Origin: Vitis vinifera
Taxonomy: Eukaryota > Streptophyta > Magnoliopsida > Vitales > Vitaceae
DNA: 64,000 nt
Direction: 5' to 3'
Assembly: GCF_030704535.1 (NCBI RefSeq)
Contig: NC_081817.1
Span: forward strand, 2,743,001-2,807,000
Position numbers and translations under genes: made by a program. The notes below the pieces were generated by a model. The model was not told where the DNA came from and did not search any database. It was given only the letters and a program-made list of their open reading frames with translations. Position 1 is the first letter of the stretch. Each line of letters opens with the position of its first letter. Below, piece by piece: positions 13,926-34,686 of the stretch.

Positions 13926-14293
13926 GGTATGTTTGATAACTATTTTTGATGTCTGTATTCTATTTTTCAAAATAAAAAAATAAGAAAACACATTTTACTA
14001 GTCAAAAATTTGTTTTTTGTTTTCTATTATTAAAAATAGAAAATATGATCATTTTAGAGAATGTATTTTAATTATTTTTATTTATCTTTTGAAAAATAAT
14101 CATATAAAATCATCAAAAGTAAAATATTAAATATAAAAAATCATTTTTAAAATATATTTAAAAATATAAAAAATAAGTTAGAAACATTTTAGGTTTGTAA
14201 ATAGGACGTTTGTTCAACAAAAGATTATAAAATGGTTTTTGGAAATTGTTTTCACAAACTGTTTTTCTGTTTTCAAAAACAGTGACAAAGAGG
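13926..14293. mobile_element. hAT-like MITE in the MetRS promoter region
   Basis: The left end reads GGTATGTTTGATAACTATTT. The right end in reverse complement reads CCTCTTTGTCACTGTTTTTG, which gives imperfect terminal inverted repeats of the hAT-MITE style. The interior is AT-rich with many short inverted words and has no coding frame. The right end lies about 135 bp upstream of the MetRS start codon. A clean 8-bp target duplication was not found. Confidence 0.5.
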
Positions 14294-14310
14294 ACCATAA
14301 TTTCCCATGA

Positions 14311-23379
<9,069 letters not shown>

Positions 23380-23599
23380 ACATCAATTTATTTGATAAAA
23401 TTGCTTTCCATTAATTTTTCTTGTACCAAATTCTCGCTTAATTTACATTTGGATAATCTTCCCACAATAAACTTTTTTGTCATCTCAATCTTCAGCAGAT
23501 TGGATTGACAGATGTTTTTAACTACCCTTTTGTAATAAATATGCATTAGCCTAGACGTAGTATATAATGAAAGTTATGTCAAGAAAAAAGGTTCAAGAT

Positions 23600-23850
23600 T
23601 CCACCTTTGCTCAATCACCATAACTAGGCCTCATGACGACGGCTCAACCGCTACCACAACCACGAGGGTGGGCACCACCACCGCCACTCAACCATGACTG
23701 AAGCACACACGATACCTCCAACCTCATGATTCGATCACACAAGGCACCATAATCGTCACCACAACCTCAATTGCGACCCTGATCCCTCTCTATTATGGTG
23801 CGGTGGTGGTGGTGGTAATCGAGCCTTCGCTTGTCTAGCTTCAAGACTCA
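23600..23850. other. GC-rich block with inverted CACCACC/GGTGGTGG tracts
   Basis: The convergent MetRS-UXS intergenic space holds an island rich in C and A words (ccgctaccacaaccac). caccaccaccgccac lies near 23673-23687 and a near-complementary gtgcggtggtggtgg near 23798-23813. A hairpin with a loop of about 110 bp is possible. No intact gene is seen; this could be a gene relic or a captured segment. Confidence 0.5.
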
Positions 23851-24215
23851 AACCATAAGGAAACAGTTGAGTGGTAAACTAATCATGAGGCATCAGATTA
23901 AAGGTGCACCAAAGATTTTGATAATCATGCTTCAAAGCCGCAAACAAATCGTTTCTTGAATATATGTAGTTATATTTATATATAATTAGATATACTTAAT
24001 AACACTCTTGACTGCGGACTGCCTAACTTGAGAAAATATTCCTCTGTTTATATGATAACTTCATAACAAATGAAAAGCCCACTGGTCCCATTTATTCTAT
24101 ATGACAAATATATAGGAAAATGGAGGAAAACATGGAGGGAAGATCAGGAAGCGCTCTGATGTAACTGGGAAAACAGATACGCCTGCAGCCAGCTACATTT
24201 TCACTATAATAGATT

Positions 24216-27200
24216 TCAATTTTTTGCCACTCCAAGCCTCAGCCTGAAATCCTCCTCCATGAGAGGAAGGCCTTCACGCAACTTGACGTTCGGTTCCCAT
24301 CCCAGCAACTCCTTTGCCTTTGTGATGTCTGGCTTCCTCTGGCGAGGATCGTCTGGTGTGTTTTCCACCATGCTGATCTCAACCTTAGGGTTGATAAGCT
24401 GCATGTTCAATTAATCTCCAAGTATTAGAGCTGCCACATCCAAATCTTTCATATTCTCATGATTTTTAATATAATTTTTGCTTTTATATCTCATGGTAAT
24501 GTTTGGAAATTGCAGAGAAGATGGATTTAATTTGGGCCAAAGGAACCAGATATTGCTAATTAAAAAAGAAAAAAAGAGGCAAATATAGTACTCACCTCCT
24601 TCACTGTCTCAGCAAGTTCGAGCATTGTAAATTCACCTATAGTTAAGAAATTTAAGAACCAGGGTCAGGAATAGCAATAAAGTATTTTCCATATGCCTCG
24701 AAATTGGGTCTAAGCACCATAGTCCCTATTGTTATGTGATAAAGGATTCGTATAATAACCTGGATTCCCGATGTTGATGGGGCCTGTGTTGTCTCCTTCC
24801 ATGAGTCGAACAAGTCCATCAACCTTTAAAATTTGGAAAGTAAAAATAAAAATAGTGTATAAGGAATATTTCTAACACCAAGATGAGTAGTTGAGAAAAT
24901 TGTATGGAACTCTCCAATGCAAATAAATGAACTCTTGCATACCATGTCAGACACGTAACAAAAACTCCGAGTTTGTGTTCCAGGAGCTTGAACAGTCAAG
25001 GATTCACCACTGCATGGATGGCCAAGCATAAGGAAATTGTTGCAACCAAATTAAAAAAAGAATCAACTCATCTCACTCCATTCAAGGACGTGCTTCTTTT
25101 GGTAGGCTTGCTTTACTTATTTTATTGGCAGTGAGGGTAGAGAAGCAGCTAAAATAATGGGTAAAGCATGTAGAAAATAATAAAATGCTAGTTTTCAAAA
25201 TAATAAAGATTACCGAATTGCTTGAGCAATGAAATTGCTGACAACACGCCCGTCATCAATATTCATTCGGGGTCCATAAGTATTGAATATCCTGGCAATC
25301 CGTATCTCTGTTATAGGATCACCATTTCAAAATAAAGTGAGAGTGCATTGGAAAGTAGAGTTTCAGATAGAGAGAGGGAGGGGAAGGGAGTGAACAATTT
25401 TACACATCCCATCAGTGACTGAGTGAATGTGTGTAGGTGTGGGGGTGTCTGTGTGTTGGGTGTATGGATCAGAGAGAGGGAGCCCAATTTTACCTATTCC
25501 ATGCTGCCTGTGATAATCAAACATCAGAGTTTCAGCCACTCGCTTTCCCTCATCATAGCAACTCCTGACTCCTGTAATATATATAACGGAAGGCATATAG
25601 AATCATAGTTAGAGAAAAGGTCTTTTTTCCTACATAAAATTAACAGAGCCGCCAAAAATGTCAGTCTGCTAAGATATCCATGCATAACAAGTTTTAACAA
25701 AAACCCATGAATACATTTTCACATGAAAAATAACTCTGCTCTGCTTGCCATAATAATCTCAAGTTACACAAGAATATGACAGCAAATATACCTATCGGAT
25801 TGACATTGCCCCAGTAGCTCTCTTCCTGTGGATGCACAAGAGGATCACCATACACCTCTGAAGTTGATGTGAGCAAAATCCTGTAGCCATTATTACATGC
25901 TATAAGTAAGACCAGAATTATGTTTATAAACAAAATGCAACAAAGAGACGGGCAAGTAGTTTCCAACCTGGCTCCAACTCTCTTGGCAAGCCCCAACATG
26001 TTCAAGGTGCCAATCACATTTGTCTTTATTGTCTGTTAAGTATTGCATGATTTACAAGGAAAACCATCATTAATGTCCAAAGCATACTCAGGGAAAAACA
26101 TATAATTGATTACTCATTAAGAAATTAGAAGAGATAAAATGGGCATGAAAGCTATATTTCTCTAACGGAGGATTAAGGGCCTCTAGCTACTGTCATCTCA
26201 GCTTTCACAGTTAACAAAAACAGGAATATATCAATTCTTTTACTCCATGTTTGGTTCTTGAAAATTTTGGGGGAAAGAAAATAGTAAGCAAAATAGAAAA
26301 TATTTAAAGTTAATAAATTACTTTTAAATGCTTCTTTAAGTTTAATGGTAAGGAGATAAAATATACACACCTTCACAGGATTGTATTTGTAGAAAATTGG
26401 TGATGCAGGACAAGCAAGATGGTATATTTGATCAACCTCAATCAACAATGGCTCAGTAACATCTGGATGAATAGAAATAACAAGAGATAATATGTGAAAA
26501 ACAAATAAAAAAATTGATAAAAAGCAAAAAATAAAAAGGGATAAGATGATAGAAAGCATGATTTACAGAGAACGAAATAACACTTTGGACAATCAGATAA
26601 GTATTTTAATAACACAACGAATCCAGAAGCAAATAACTCCATAGTTGCTTATATGTTATATCATGCAACCTGCAGTAAATGTCAGTTTGTTTTCATACCA
26701 TTTTCCCAACAAATTTAAGACCAGGTGAACATTGGGATCATCACCAATATGGGATGAGTATTGTCCACATTTCGATTTGTCATCCATGGGTCCAACCATT
26801 TTCAAGGTTTTTATTTAGAATATTTCTAGCCATCCATCACTTTCCCTGTTTCCTTTTTCCCCTCTCTTTCTTTCTTTTTTCTTTTTTTCTTTTTTCCTTT
26901 TGATAGGTAATTTTTGTCCCTATTGGGACTTGAACCTGGAACCTCCCACAAAATTTTTCCCTGTTTCCTCTACCACTTTTTCCCCTTCTCTTTTGAAGAA
27001 AAGCATCCCTTCAGATCATTTGAAAATGAGTTTCCGATTAAAAATAAGCATCAACATATCATGCTGCAGAGACAAAAATTGTCTACTAAGTTCAAGGAGA
27101 TCTGCAAAAGACAAAACTTAGACATTTGCAAATTCCATTGTTTGCAGCATCGCTACAGTGATGAAAAGAAAAGCACCACAATAAATGTGACATGAACCCA

Positions 27201-28337
27201 TCCAGCAAATAAAGAACTTGACAAGGAAAGGCGTTTAACAGTCCTGATTGTGTCCACCTTGTAATGACAAAGCAAATGAGAATAATACCATGACGAATAA
27301 GCTCAAATCTTGGATGACCAATCCATTTCCTCAGGTTATCTTTAGATCCAGTGAAGTAGTTATCAGCAACAATCACCTAAGCAAAAAGAAAGCATGTCAA
27401 ATATAAGCACCCAAGGATACATTGTAACATGACAGACAGACGCATTGGTCAAAATTTTCTTTTTGGTGGTATAATCATACACAGATATTTATACTATAAA
27501 ATTCTGTATGTCTTAATTTTTTTGGAGCCAAAGAAAATCAACTACCAATTGCAGCATCTGTGATATCACTACTTTCGTGCACCAAAGAATGACACAGTAG
27601 AAAATTAGGCATACCTCATTCTTCTCATTCTGCATCAATTTGTCTACAAGGTGAGAGCCAATGAATCCAGCCCCTCCCGTAACCAAAATTCTCATATTGG
27701 ACTGTCATCCACAAAAAAACCATTTCAGACTATAAAATTCTAACAATGACTATTTCAGGAAGGGAAAAAAACACCTTGTTCTTCAAATAAACAAATTCAG
27801 ATCTACCAAACAATGTGAAAAGTCAGATCTTCACTCGCGGCTAGATATTAACAGCAATGCATGACTTAAAAGACAGAAATTATACCAAAGATCTGACATT
27901 CAACTTCCCCATCTCAAAGATCTCCTAAGCCAGAATTCAATAAGAATTTATAATGGCAGCAACCAAGTCATCCCACCCAAAGTTTCTTATTTCCCATTTT
28001 GACTAATAGTGGGGATCGAATTTTTTCAACCAAGTCATTCAGTTGAAAAATCCCGCGTAGTGTATAACGATTAATCACGACAAATCAAGACTTCATCTAT
28101 CCAAACCAAAGCAAAATCGATTCAATTTCTTGAGAGAAAAAACTTCTCATAATTAAATAATTCTCTTGCATGTCATAGCAAATAACCAGGAAAGTAACAA
28201 CCACTGCAAAAGACAGAATCTTTAACACAAAGGTCCGCACAATTCACCTGGAAAAACTTAGAATTTCGCAGAGGAGACGGCGTCGGTGGCGGCTTCGTTA
28301 CTGAATTGTGATCCCCATTGGAAACTTCCTTCGCCAT
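24216..28337 (-). CDS. UXS: UDP-glucuronic acid decarboxylase, cytosolic UXS3/5/6 type (12 exons)
   Basis: Converts UDP-glucuronate to UDP-xylose and CO2 with bound NAD+, supplying xylose for cell-wall xylans and xyloglucan. Exons in transcript order: 28248-28337, 27615-27701, 27289-27376, 26371-26462, 25968-26032, 25792-25880, 25494-25571, 25214-25307, 24943-25009, 24760-24823, 24596-24636, 24216-24398. All introns are GT-AG and the product is 345 residues. The Rossmann motif GGAGFIG is at 39-45, and the short-chain dehydrogenase YxxxK catalytic pair is Y176/K180, preceded by the TSTSEVYG segment. There is no N-terminal membrane anchor, unlike the Golgi forms (UXS1/2/4 type), so a cytosolic enzyme is inferred. 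A TATA box lies at 28771-28778 and a poly(A) signal (minus-strand AATAAA) at 24091-24096. A 120-codon frame opposite the 5' region is a shadow. Confidence 0.96.
26854..26955 (-). mobile_element. 5'-truncated tRNA-derived retroposon in UXS intron 3
   Basis: On the minus strand a B-box-like ggttcaagtccc is followed by cctatcaaaagg and an A/G-rich tail. The piece sits between two perfect 13-bp direct repeats, tttccctgtttcc, at 26841-26853 and 26956-26968, which mark the target-site duplication. It lacks an A box, so it is a 5'-truncated SINE or a related retroposon. The tail wording resembles that of the SINE at 46 kb. Confidence 0.7.
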
Positions 28338-28770
28338 TGAACTCTATTTCAATCCGAACAAAACAAATCAAAACCCTAAATTCACAATCAAATCAAATCA
28401 AACCAAACACTCACACAAACGCCCAATTTTATTATTATCATTTTTTTAGAAAAGAAACACACTTTTTCAAAGATCAACCACAAATCAAGCTCAGATCGCC
28501 TTGCTACTCCAAAGACCTCCCAAAAAATTATCAAAAAACAACACTTAATACAAAAGTTTCAACTCCAAACTTCAATCTTTATATGAAAATTCCGCCACCA
28601 AATTGTACCAACCGGAGAGAGAAGACGAGAAATGAACGAAGAAAATAGCAATGATGAAGCTTGCAGAGCACGAAAAGTGGCCGAGAGACAGAGAAAGAGA
28701 GAGAAGTACCACCCTCTTCCGTAACGATTATCACGCGTAGCGCCTTCAGATCTAAGGCTTGGAACTGAGC

Positions 28771-28778
28771 CTTTTATA
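28771..28778 (-). promoter_or_regulatory. TATA box of UXS
   Basis: TATAAAAG on the minus strand, about 435 bp upstream of the start codon. Transcription should begin near 28740-28748, leaving a 5' leader of about 400 bases. Confidence 0.6.
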
Positions 28779-28799
28779 CTACTTCCCATCAACTTCCCC

Positions 28800-30620
28800 A
28801 CGTAACCATTACGTTTGAATTTTTTATCTTATCCTTTTAAACAAATTTAGTACTTTTTTATTCATGTATTGTTATAACTTGTTTCTCTTTAATAAATTTA
28901 ATTGATTAAAAATTTTAAATATGCTGACTGTACCATTCACCGAAACAACGTTCGTGTCTGTGTCGGGTTGGAGTCAGAAGGAGACTCCCAATGAGAGGGT
29001 GCCGCGCCACTTAGATTAGGTGTGAGGCAGAGCACAACACGTTGGATACAGCTCAGATTCTACGGATGGGATTCGCCGGAGTTATCTGCTGAGTCAGATA
29101 CATGTAATACAGCGTACTTTTATTGATGTGGATAAAACTATATTTGTTAAAATTAGCTATCCTTATTAATATCCTAAAAATAATTCATGACTAATTCAAA
29201 TACAATTAAATTAAAAATTAATTACTACGAATAAAAATCAATTTTATTAAAAATTAGATTTTATTTTTTTAATAATAATTTTTTTTATTTCTATTCTCAT
29301 TTTAAAAAACAATTCGAAAAATAGAATTAATTTCTTAATTCCAAAAATTCCTTTTAAGGATTCATATTTTTAGTCAAAATTTATTCCTATATTCTTGCCT
29401 AACTTCATAGGAATATTCTATAAAAATATTAATTTTTTTTTTAAATTTGACACTTTTTATATTTTTTTCAACAATGGTAGTAACATTTTTTTGAAATTTT
29501 ATTTTAATTCGAAAATATCAAAGAGTTAGAAATTGGCTAGAAAAATTGAGACACATGTCAATACTTTTTTCAAGATTTATGACCTCAATTTTCAAAAAAA
29601 AATATTGCAAAAAAGGGGTGATGGATGAAATGGAATTGATTTTGGTTTTTTTATTTGAAAAATATTTTCAAAGCTATAGTAGTTTTAGCCACGTATGAAA
29701 AGAATTCTCATATAATAAAGAAAAACCACATAAAAAAAATTGTAAACAAAAATCATCCCTTAAAGACATGATTTGTAAAAAGTTTGAGAAATTTTTTTAG
29801 TCTGATTAATTTTTTTACGTAACACAAAAATTGTCTCTTTAAGGGACAATTTCTAAACTATATAAGGGAAGATGTGTATTCAAGATAAGATTTCTTTAAA
29901 AATAAAATTGAAATCATGATCATTTTAGGGTGATTATGGTAGGTTTGTTTAATTAATTTTCTAACAAAGATTAACATATTTTGTATAAAAAAATTTCTAT
30001 AGAAAATATGACACATCAATTATTTTCTCAAAAAAAAATTATATAATTTTAAATTATATATTTATAATAAAATTTTAAATATTATTAAGAAAAATTATGA
30101 TTTATGACTAGTTATACTATTATAGTAGAAAATGAGTTTAAGATCCACATGTTTAATATAATTGATGTTAAGGACATGAAATATGAAAGACAAAAGCAAA
30201 TTTGGAGAAAATCAAGAAAATGAAAGACAAAAGTAAATTTGGAGAAAATTAAGAAAGTGAATGTGTTTATGGACATTATCCTTATAATTTTTTAACTTTT
30301 ATATATTTTTTTTCCCTTTTTCTTTACTTTCCCTTTTTTATATCTAAGTGTCACATTTATATCACCTTTTTATTTTTATTTTCTAAAAAACATTTTAATA
30401 TATATATATTTTTGTTAAAAAAAAATTGAAAAAAGAAAGCACAATACTTTCAACGACCCAACTAGAACATTGGTTTTTTTTTTTTTTTTTAGGATAACAA
30501 CTTTCATATTAGTTCATTAAGAATAATTAGAAGCTTTTTGAAGATGACACATAGGATAAAAATAAAATAGTTTTCCCTTCTCATTTTGGTTGACACAAAT
30601 TTAATATTATAGATCCTAAC
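28800..30620. other. Intergenic region upstream of UXS
   Basis: 28930-29115 is a GC-rich island beyond the UXS TATA box (ggtgccgcgccac, cggatgggattcgccgg), possibly upstream promoter sequence. The rest is AT-rich without a gene. A tandem pair of gaaagacaaaagyaaatttggagaaaat lies near 30185-30250. Confidence 0.4.
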
Positions 30621-30623
30621 TTA

Positions 30624-30906
30624 GAGGGTGTGTTTGTTTTATTTATTTATTTATAATTTTTTGCTGAAAGTAATTTATTTTCAAACTTTAAATTATTTAT
30701 TTTTCTATTTTTTTATGATTAATTATAATTTTTTTAATGAATAAAAAAATCAAAATATTTAATTTTTTTTTTTAAAAAAATAATATGTAAGTTTTTCGAT
30801 ACTTTTAATACTTAAGAGAAATAAAATATTATAAAAATAAACAACTTAATATACAATACTATTAAATATTATTTATTTAAAAAAAAACAAACAAACAAAC
30901 ACTGCC
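30624..30906. mobile_element. PIF/Harbinger-like MITE, 283 bp
   Basis: The left end GAGGGTGTGTTTGTTTT and the right end in reverse complement GGCAGTGTTTGTTTGTTTG are similar, with TTA at 30621-30623 and TTA at 30907-30909 as the 3-bp duplication. AT-rich and non-coding. It belongs to the same broad class as 2574-2789 but to a different family. Confidence 0.55.
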
Positions 30907-31144
30907 TTATTAAAACTCTAACTCTAACTATCAAAACAATACCTTAAATCAACCTTGATCCCCAAAAGTGTTTGATATCAAGTTATTATATTAAAATTGA
31001 CACCTTCGAGAAAATGGTATGAAAGATCATCTAGTGATAAATACTCAGAATGAATATTCTTTTTGAACAATAATAAGAGAATCATTCTCCTCAAGTATAC
31101 TGTATACATAATGCCACATTTATTAAGAAATAGAGTAAAAAATC

Positions 31145-31502
31145 TCATTAGGAGATGTCATATCATTGGACGGTTATTCCTCCTCCTATGGTTATGCCCG
31201 TTTTTGTAGAACAAAATCATCAACCCTCTTCTACCGCTCTAAATATTTCCAGGGGGCAGATTCTTGAGAACGCTCACCCCTTCACTAGAAACGACTTATG
31301 CTACCCCACGCCAAGTAGCGGCGGGGCATCCATCGACACGGCGAGGAAGCTTAGCATAACGACTATCCCACACTTGGCTAGGTCCATTCCATGGAGTCTT
31401 GATGATCTTTGCCTGAATAACCTTCCCTTGTGCTACAGTCAATATCAGTCAATACCACCGGGTTGGGAAGAATTTTTCACTCATAAACATACATGCTACT
31501 GA
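31145..31502 (+). other. GC-richer patch, possibly organelle-derived
   Basis: A block of about 350 bp with G+C near one half stands out in AT-rich DNA (ccccacgccaagtagcggcg). A 115-codon plus-strand frame crosses it (31155-31502), but I recognise no domain. Composition and sharp edges suggest inserted plant mitochondrial DNA (NUMT) or a captured fragment. This is an inference only. Confidence 0.35.
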
Positions 31503-31509
31503 GACCTTT

Positions 31510-31700
31510 GACAATATTTTTTTATTTAAAAAAAGTGTTTTTCGCCTTAAAAACAATTAAAACCATTTTTAAGGTAAAAAAAAAAAAAGACATTTCATAA
31601 TATTTTTGAAAATTTTAAAAAACACTTAAAAGTGTTTTTTAGAGAAATAATTGAGAAGTGTTTATTTAAAAAAACACTTCAAAATTTTTTAGTTTTTTTA
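31510..31700. repeat. MITE-like fragment with AAGTGTTTTT words
   Basis: Repeated and inverted words such as aaaagtgtttttcg, aacacttaaaagtgtttttta and gaagtgtttatttaaaaaaacacttc, the same vocabulary as the MITE at 33.2-33.6 kb. Confidence 0.4.
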
Positions 31701-32021
31701 ACAATATACTATGATAGGGATCCCTTAGCATTATATGGTACAGTGGCATGCTAAAATTTGACACTTTTATTTTAACATTTTGTGTCGGAAATGCTCCTGT
31801 TGAAACTTTAAGTACGAGAGTTTCTCTTACGAGGAATTAGTATTTAACAATATTTATATTTTAATTTAAATTTTATTAAACATTGAAACAGTTGCTTTAT
31901 TTATTGGGAGCTCCATTCTCAACTATTTGCCTAAATTTTAAGATGGAAACATTCAACACATGACATGATATAAGCTTTTTGTAGGAGGATTAAGGAATAA
32001 AATTGATGGGTTAAACTATTA

Positions 32022-32624
32022 GGGAGAATTATGTTTTGGGGGTAGATGAGCCCCCAAATTAATAAAAGGTCCGTGTAACTTTTCAAATTGAGCCTAAGAC
32101 CCAATGAAATTATAGAAATTGAGTTGAAGGATATCATCCTTCAGTATTTCCAAAAATGCCCTTTGTTGATTTTGAGAAAAAAAAAAAATATTTTTGAAAA
32201 ATATTTTTATTTAATTTAATATTTTTGATTTAATTTAATATTTTAAAAAAATACTTTTATGTAATTTAATATTTTTTAAAGTACTTTTATTTAATTTGAT
32301 ATTTTTTAAAATAAAATTATTTAATTTAATATTTTTTTTAAAAAATTTATTTAATTTAATATTTAAAAAAAAATTAATTTAATATTTTTTTAAATACTTT
32401 AATTTAATTTAATATTTTTGAAAACTACTTTTATTTAATTTAGTATTTTTGAAAAAAAAATTATTGAAAAAATTTATTTAACTTAATTTTATAAAATATT
32501 TTATATGTGTTCTTAAAGGGTATATTTGTTCATTACTATTTCATATTATTCAACTCAATTTGAAGAGTTATATAGACCTGTTGTTAATTTGGGAGCCCAT
32601 CTACCCCTAAAAGATAATTCTCCC
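32022..32624. mobile_element. Mutator-like MITE, 603 bp, with 9-bp target duplication
   Basis: The terminal inverted repeats are at least 73 bp and about 85% alike. The left arm starts GGGAGAATTATGTTTTGGGG and the right arm in reverse complement GGGAGAATTATCTTTTAGGG. It is flanked by a perfect 9-bp direct repeat, AAACTATTA, at 32013-32021 and 32625-32633, the duplication length of the Mutator superfamily. The interior (about 32180-32490) is a degenerate tandem array of a unit of about 30 bp around ttatttaatttaatattttt. No coding capacity. Confidence 0.88.
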
Positions 32625-33183
32625 AAACTATTAATCATCAAGAAAATTGATTACTGATAATACTAACTCAAGTTGCTTGTAAATATAGTAGGGTTGTGAA
32701 ATTCTTATTCCATTGTAAATGGGGTGGTGCTTATTTTGGTACTATGCCTAAAAATGAGTGAGTGTCCCTATTTCATGGCCATATATTTTTTTCCGTTAAG
32801 GAATGAGAAATCTTTCTCTTGTTACATGAATCTAATTTTCATTTCATTCAAAAAACATAATTTTTTTTTCAACAATGTCTTTGTCATTTGATTCAATAGC
32901 CTTGCCTTAGATAAGAACAAATTTGATGAATATTGATAACTCTTGAATGGAGTATTAGAACAAAAAAATCCATTAGATAATGAAGTATTTGTTCTAAGCC
33001 ATCTTTGAGGATGAATCAACAATTCAAAGTGTTTTTCTTGTGTATTCTATAAACTCGTATTTATATATAAATGTAGGAGGATTTGTGTGGGAAGTAAAAA
33101 GCCCCTTTGACATCTCTTCATTTGCAAAGAATTCTTAATGTGAAAACATAGAGACAAAAGACTGATAATCGAATAGGAAAAAT

Positions 33184-33562
33184 GATGGATAGTATTTATA
33201 ATTGAAATGTTTTTAGTGAAAATGTCTTATTTGAAAGTGTTTTTAAGAGAATTACCAATAAGTGTTTTTTTTATAAAACACTACAAGTAATTTTTCAATA
33301 CTACAAGTGAGTTTCCATTTTTTAAAAATGTTTTCTAAATTTTAGTTTGTTAGATAATGATTTTGGGAAGTATTTTTAGTATAAAAAGTGTTATTGAAAA
33401 AAAAAATTAGGTGTTGATAAAATTTAAGAAACACTTTTAAAATTATGAAAAATTATTTATAGCGTTTCATAGAAAAAACATTGCATATGTGATTCTTCTA
33501 AAAACACTTCTACAGAAAACACTTCTACTAAAAAATATTTCGAGCAAAAATACTATTAAGGG
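33184..33562. mobile_element. Palindromic MITE with AGTGTTTTT arms
   Basis: The left arm (atagtatttataattgaaatg...gaaagtgtttttaagagaat) and the right arm in reverse complement (atagtatttttgctcgaaat...gaagtgtttttagaagaat) match imperfectly for about 90 bp. A further related stretch follows at 33595-33800. Termini and target duplication are not clear. Confidence 0.5.
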
Positions 33563-34026
33563 CACTCTTAATCATTTGACTTAGAGTGCACTCAAGGATA
33601 TTTTTACTTGAAGTGTTTTTAATTAAAGTATTTTTTTTTCTTTCTAAAAGTGTTTTTTTAAAAAAAATCACATATTAAAGTGTTTCTTCAAAAAACATCA
33701 CAAGTGATTTTTCTAATACTATATGATTTTACAAATTTTAAAAAGCGTTTCCTAGATTTTTTCAATTATTTAATTTTTTTTCAAAAACACTCTCTAAATT
33801 AAAAGCACGTTAAAACATTTGAAAATAATTTATAAAATCAGTTTTCTAATTTGGAAACTTGAAGTGTTGTTAATCTGTTATTTATTTTTAAAATATTTTT
33901 TTTAAAAATAAAAAATAAAAAACATATATTTTTATTGTTTTTTCCCCCAAAACATACTACAATATTTTATCAGTCAAGTTTTGAAGTCCTCACCGCAAAT
34001 TGGATAAAAAGATAAAAGAGGCCCCC

Positions 34027-34040
34027 GGAACCTTCTGGAC
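34027..34040 (+). promoter_or_regulatory. Heat-shock element
   Basis: gGAAccTTCtgGAc fits the nGAAnnTTCnnGAAn pattern bound by heat-shock factors, with the third module one base short. It lies 25 bp upstream of a TATA-like ttata (34067-34071) and 126 bp before the sHSP start codon, exactly where it should be in a heat-inducible gene. Confidence 0.75.
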
Positions 34041-34166
34041 CGTCTGCGAACTCTCCTGTAAGACATTTATAACCAAACGGCCCTCCTTTACGGTTTACGC
34101 CCTCTCACAGCTCCAAACACTCCGAAAACCCAGCCTCCAAATTCCTCATCCTTCATAAGTATTCCA

Positions 34167-34686
34167 ATGTCTGAAAGCATCCGTGGCTTTCCTTTCAGGC
34201 GCATCTTCTGGGGCGCTCCAGTCTTCAGAGACTTGTCCGGATCAACGGCTCCCATGGACTGGCTAGAATCCCCAGCTGCCCACATCTTCAAATTCGATGT
34301 ACCAGGTAGGAGTTTGACCTGATTTTCCTTTTCAGGAATCCCTAATTTTACCATTTCCATTTTCTTTCTGACGAGCTGATGTGGAACTGAGAGCAGGTTT
34401 GAGCAAAGACGACATAAAGGTGGAGATAGAAGATGGAAACGTGTTGCGTGTATACAGGGTGGCAGGTGGGAGAGAGGAGTCCGTGGTGAAAGACACTGTT
34501 TGGCATATAGCAGAAAGAGGGGGCGGGAGAGGAGAATTTTCTCGGGAATTCGAATTACCGGAAAATGTGAAGGTTGATCAGATAAAGGCTCAGGTGGAAA
34601 ATGGTGTTCTCACCATCGTTGTTCCAAAAGATACGAGCCCCAAGGCCTCCAAAGTGAAGACCATCAACATCTCTAGCAAACTCTAA
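34167..34686 (+). CDS. HSP15.7: Small heat-shock protein, peroxisomal (HSP15.7-like), 2 exons
   Basis: ATP-independent holdase chaperone of the alpha-crystallin/Hsp20 family. Exons 34167-34305 and 34397-34686 with a 91-bp GT-AG intron give 142 residues. The short N-terminal arm holds DWLESPAAHIFKFDVPG, which opens the alpha-crystallin domain. The consensus ELPENVKVDQIKAQVENGVL (about 99-118) and VPK close it. The chain ends SSKL, so the last three residues SKL form a type 1 peroxisomal targeting signal, as in Arabidopsis HSP15.7. The first exon is required for the N-terminal arm; the second exon alone would begin inside the domain. Poly(A) signal AATAAA is at 34748-34753. Heat regulation is indicated by the upstream heat-shock element. 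A 90-codon antisense frame over exon 1 is a shadow. Confidence 0.93.

Noticed and set aside
26173-26559. 128-codon minus-strand frame
   Set aside because: It is UXS exon 4 read through into both flanking introns. The true exon is 26371-26462.
28286-28648. 120-codon plus-strand frame opposite the UXS 5' end
   Set aside because: Lys/Asn/Thr-rich shadow of the UXS first exon and leader on the wrong strand.
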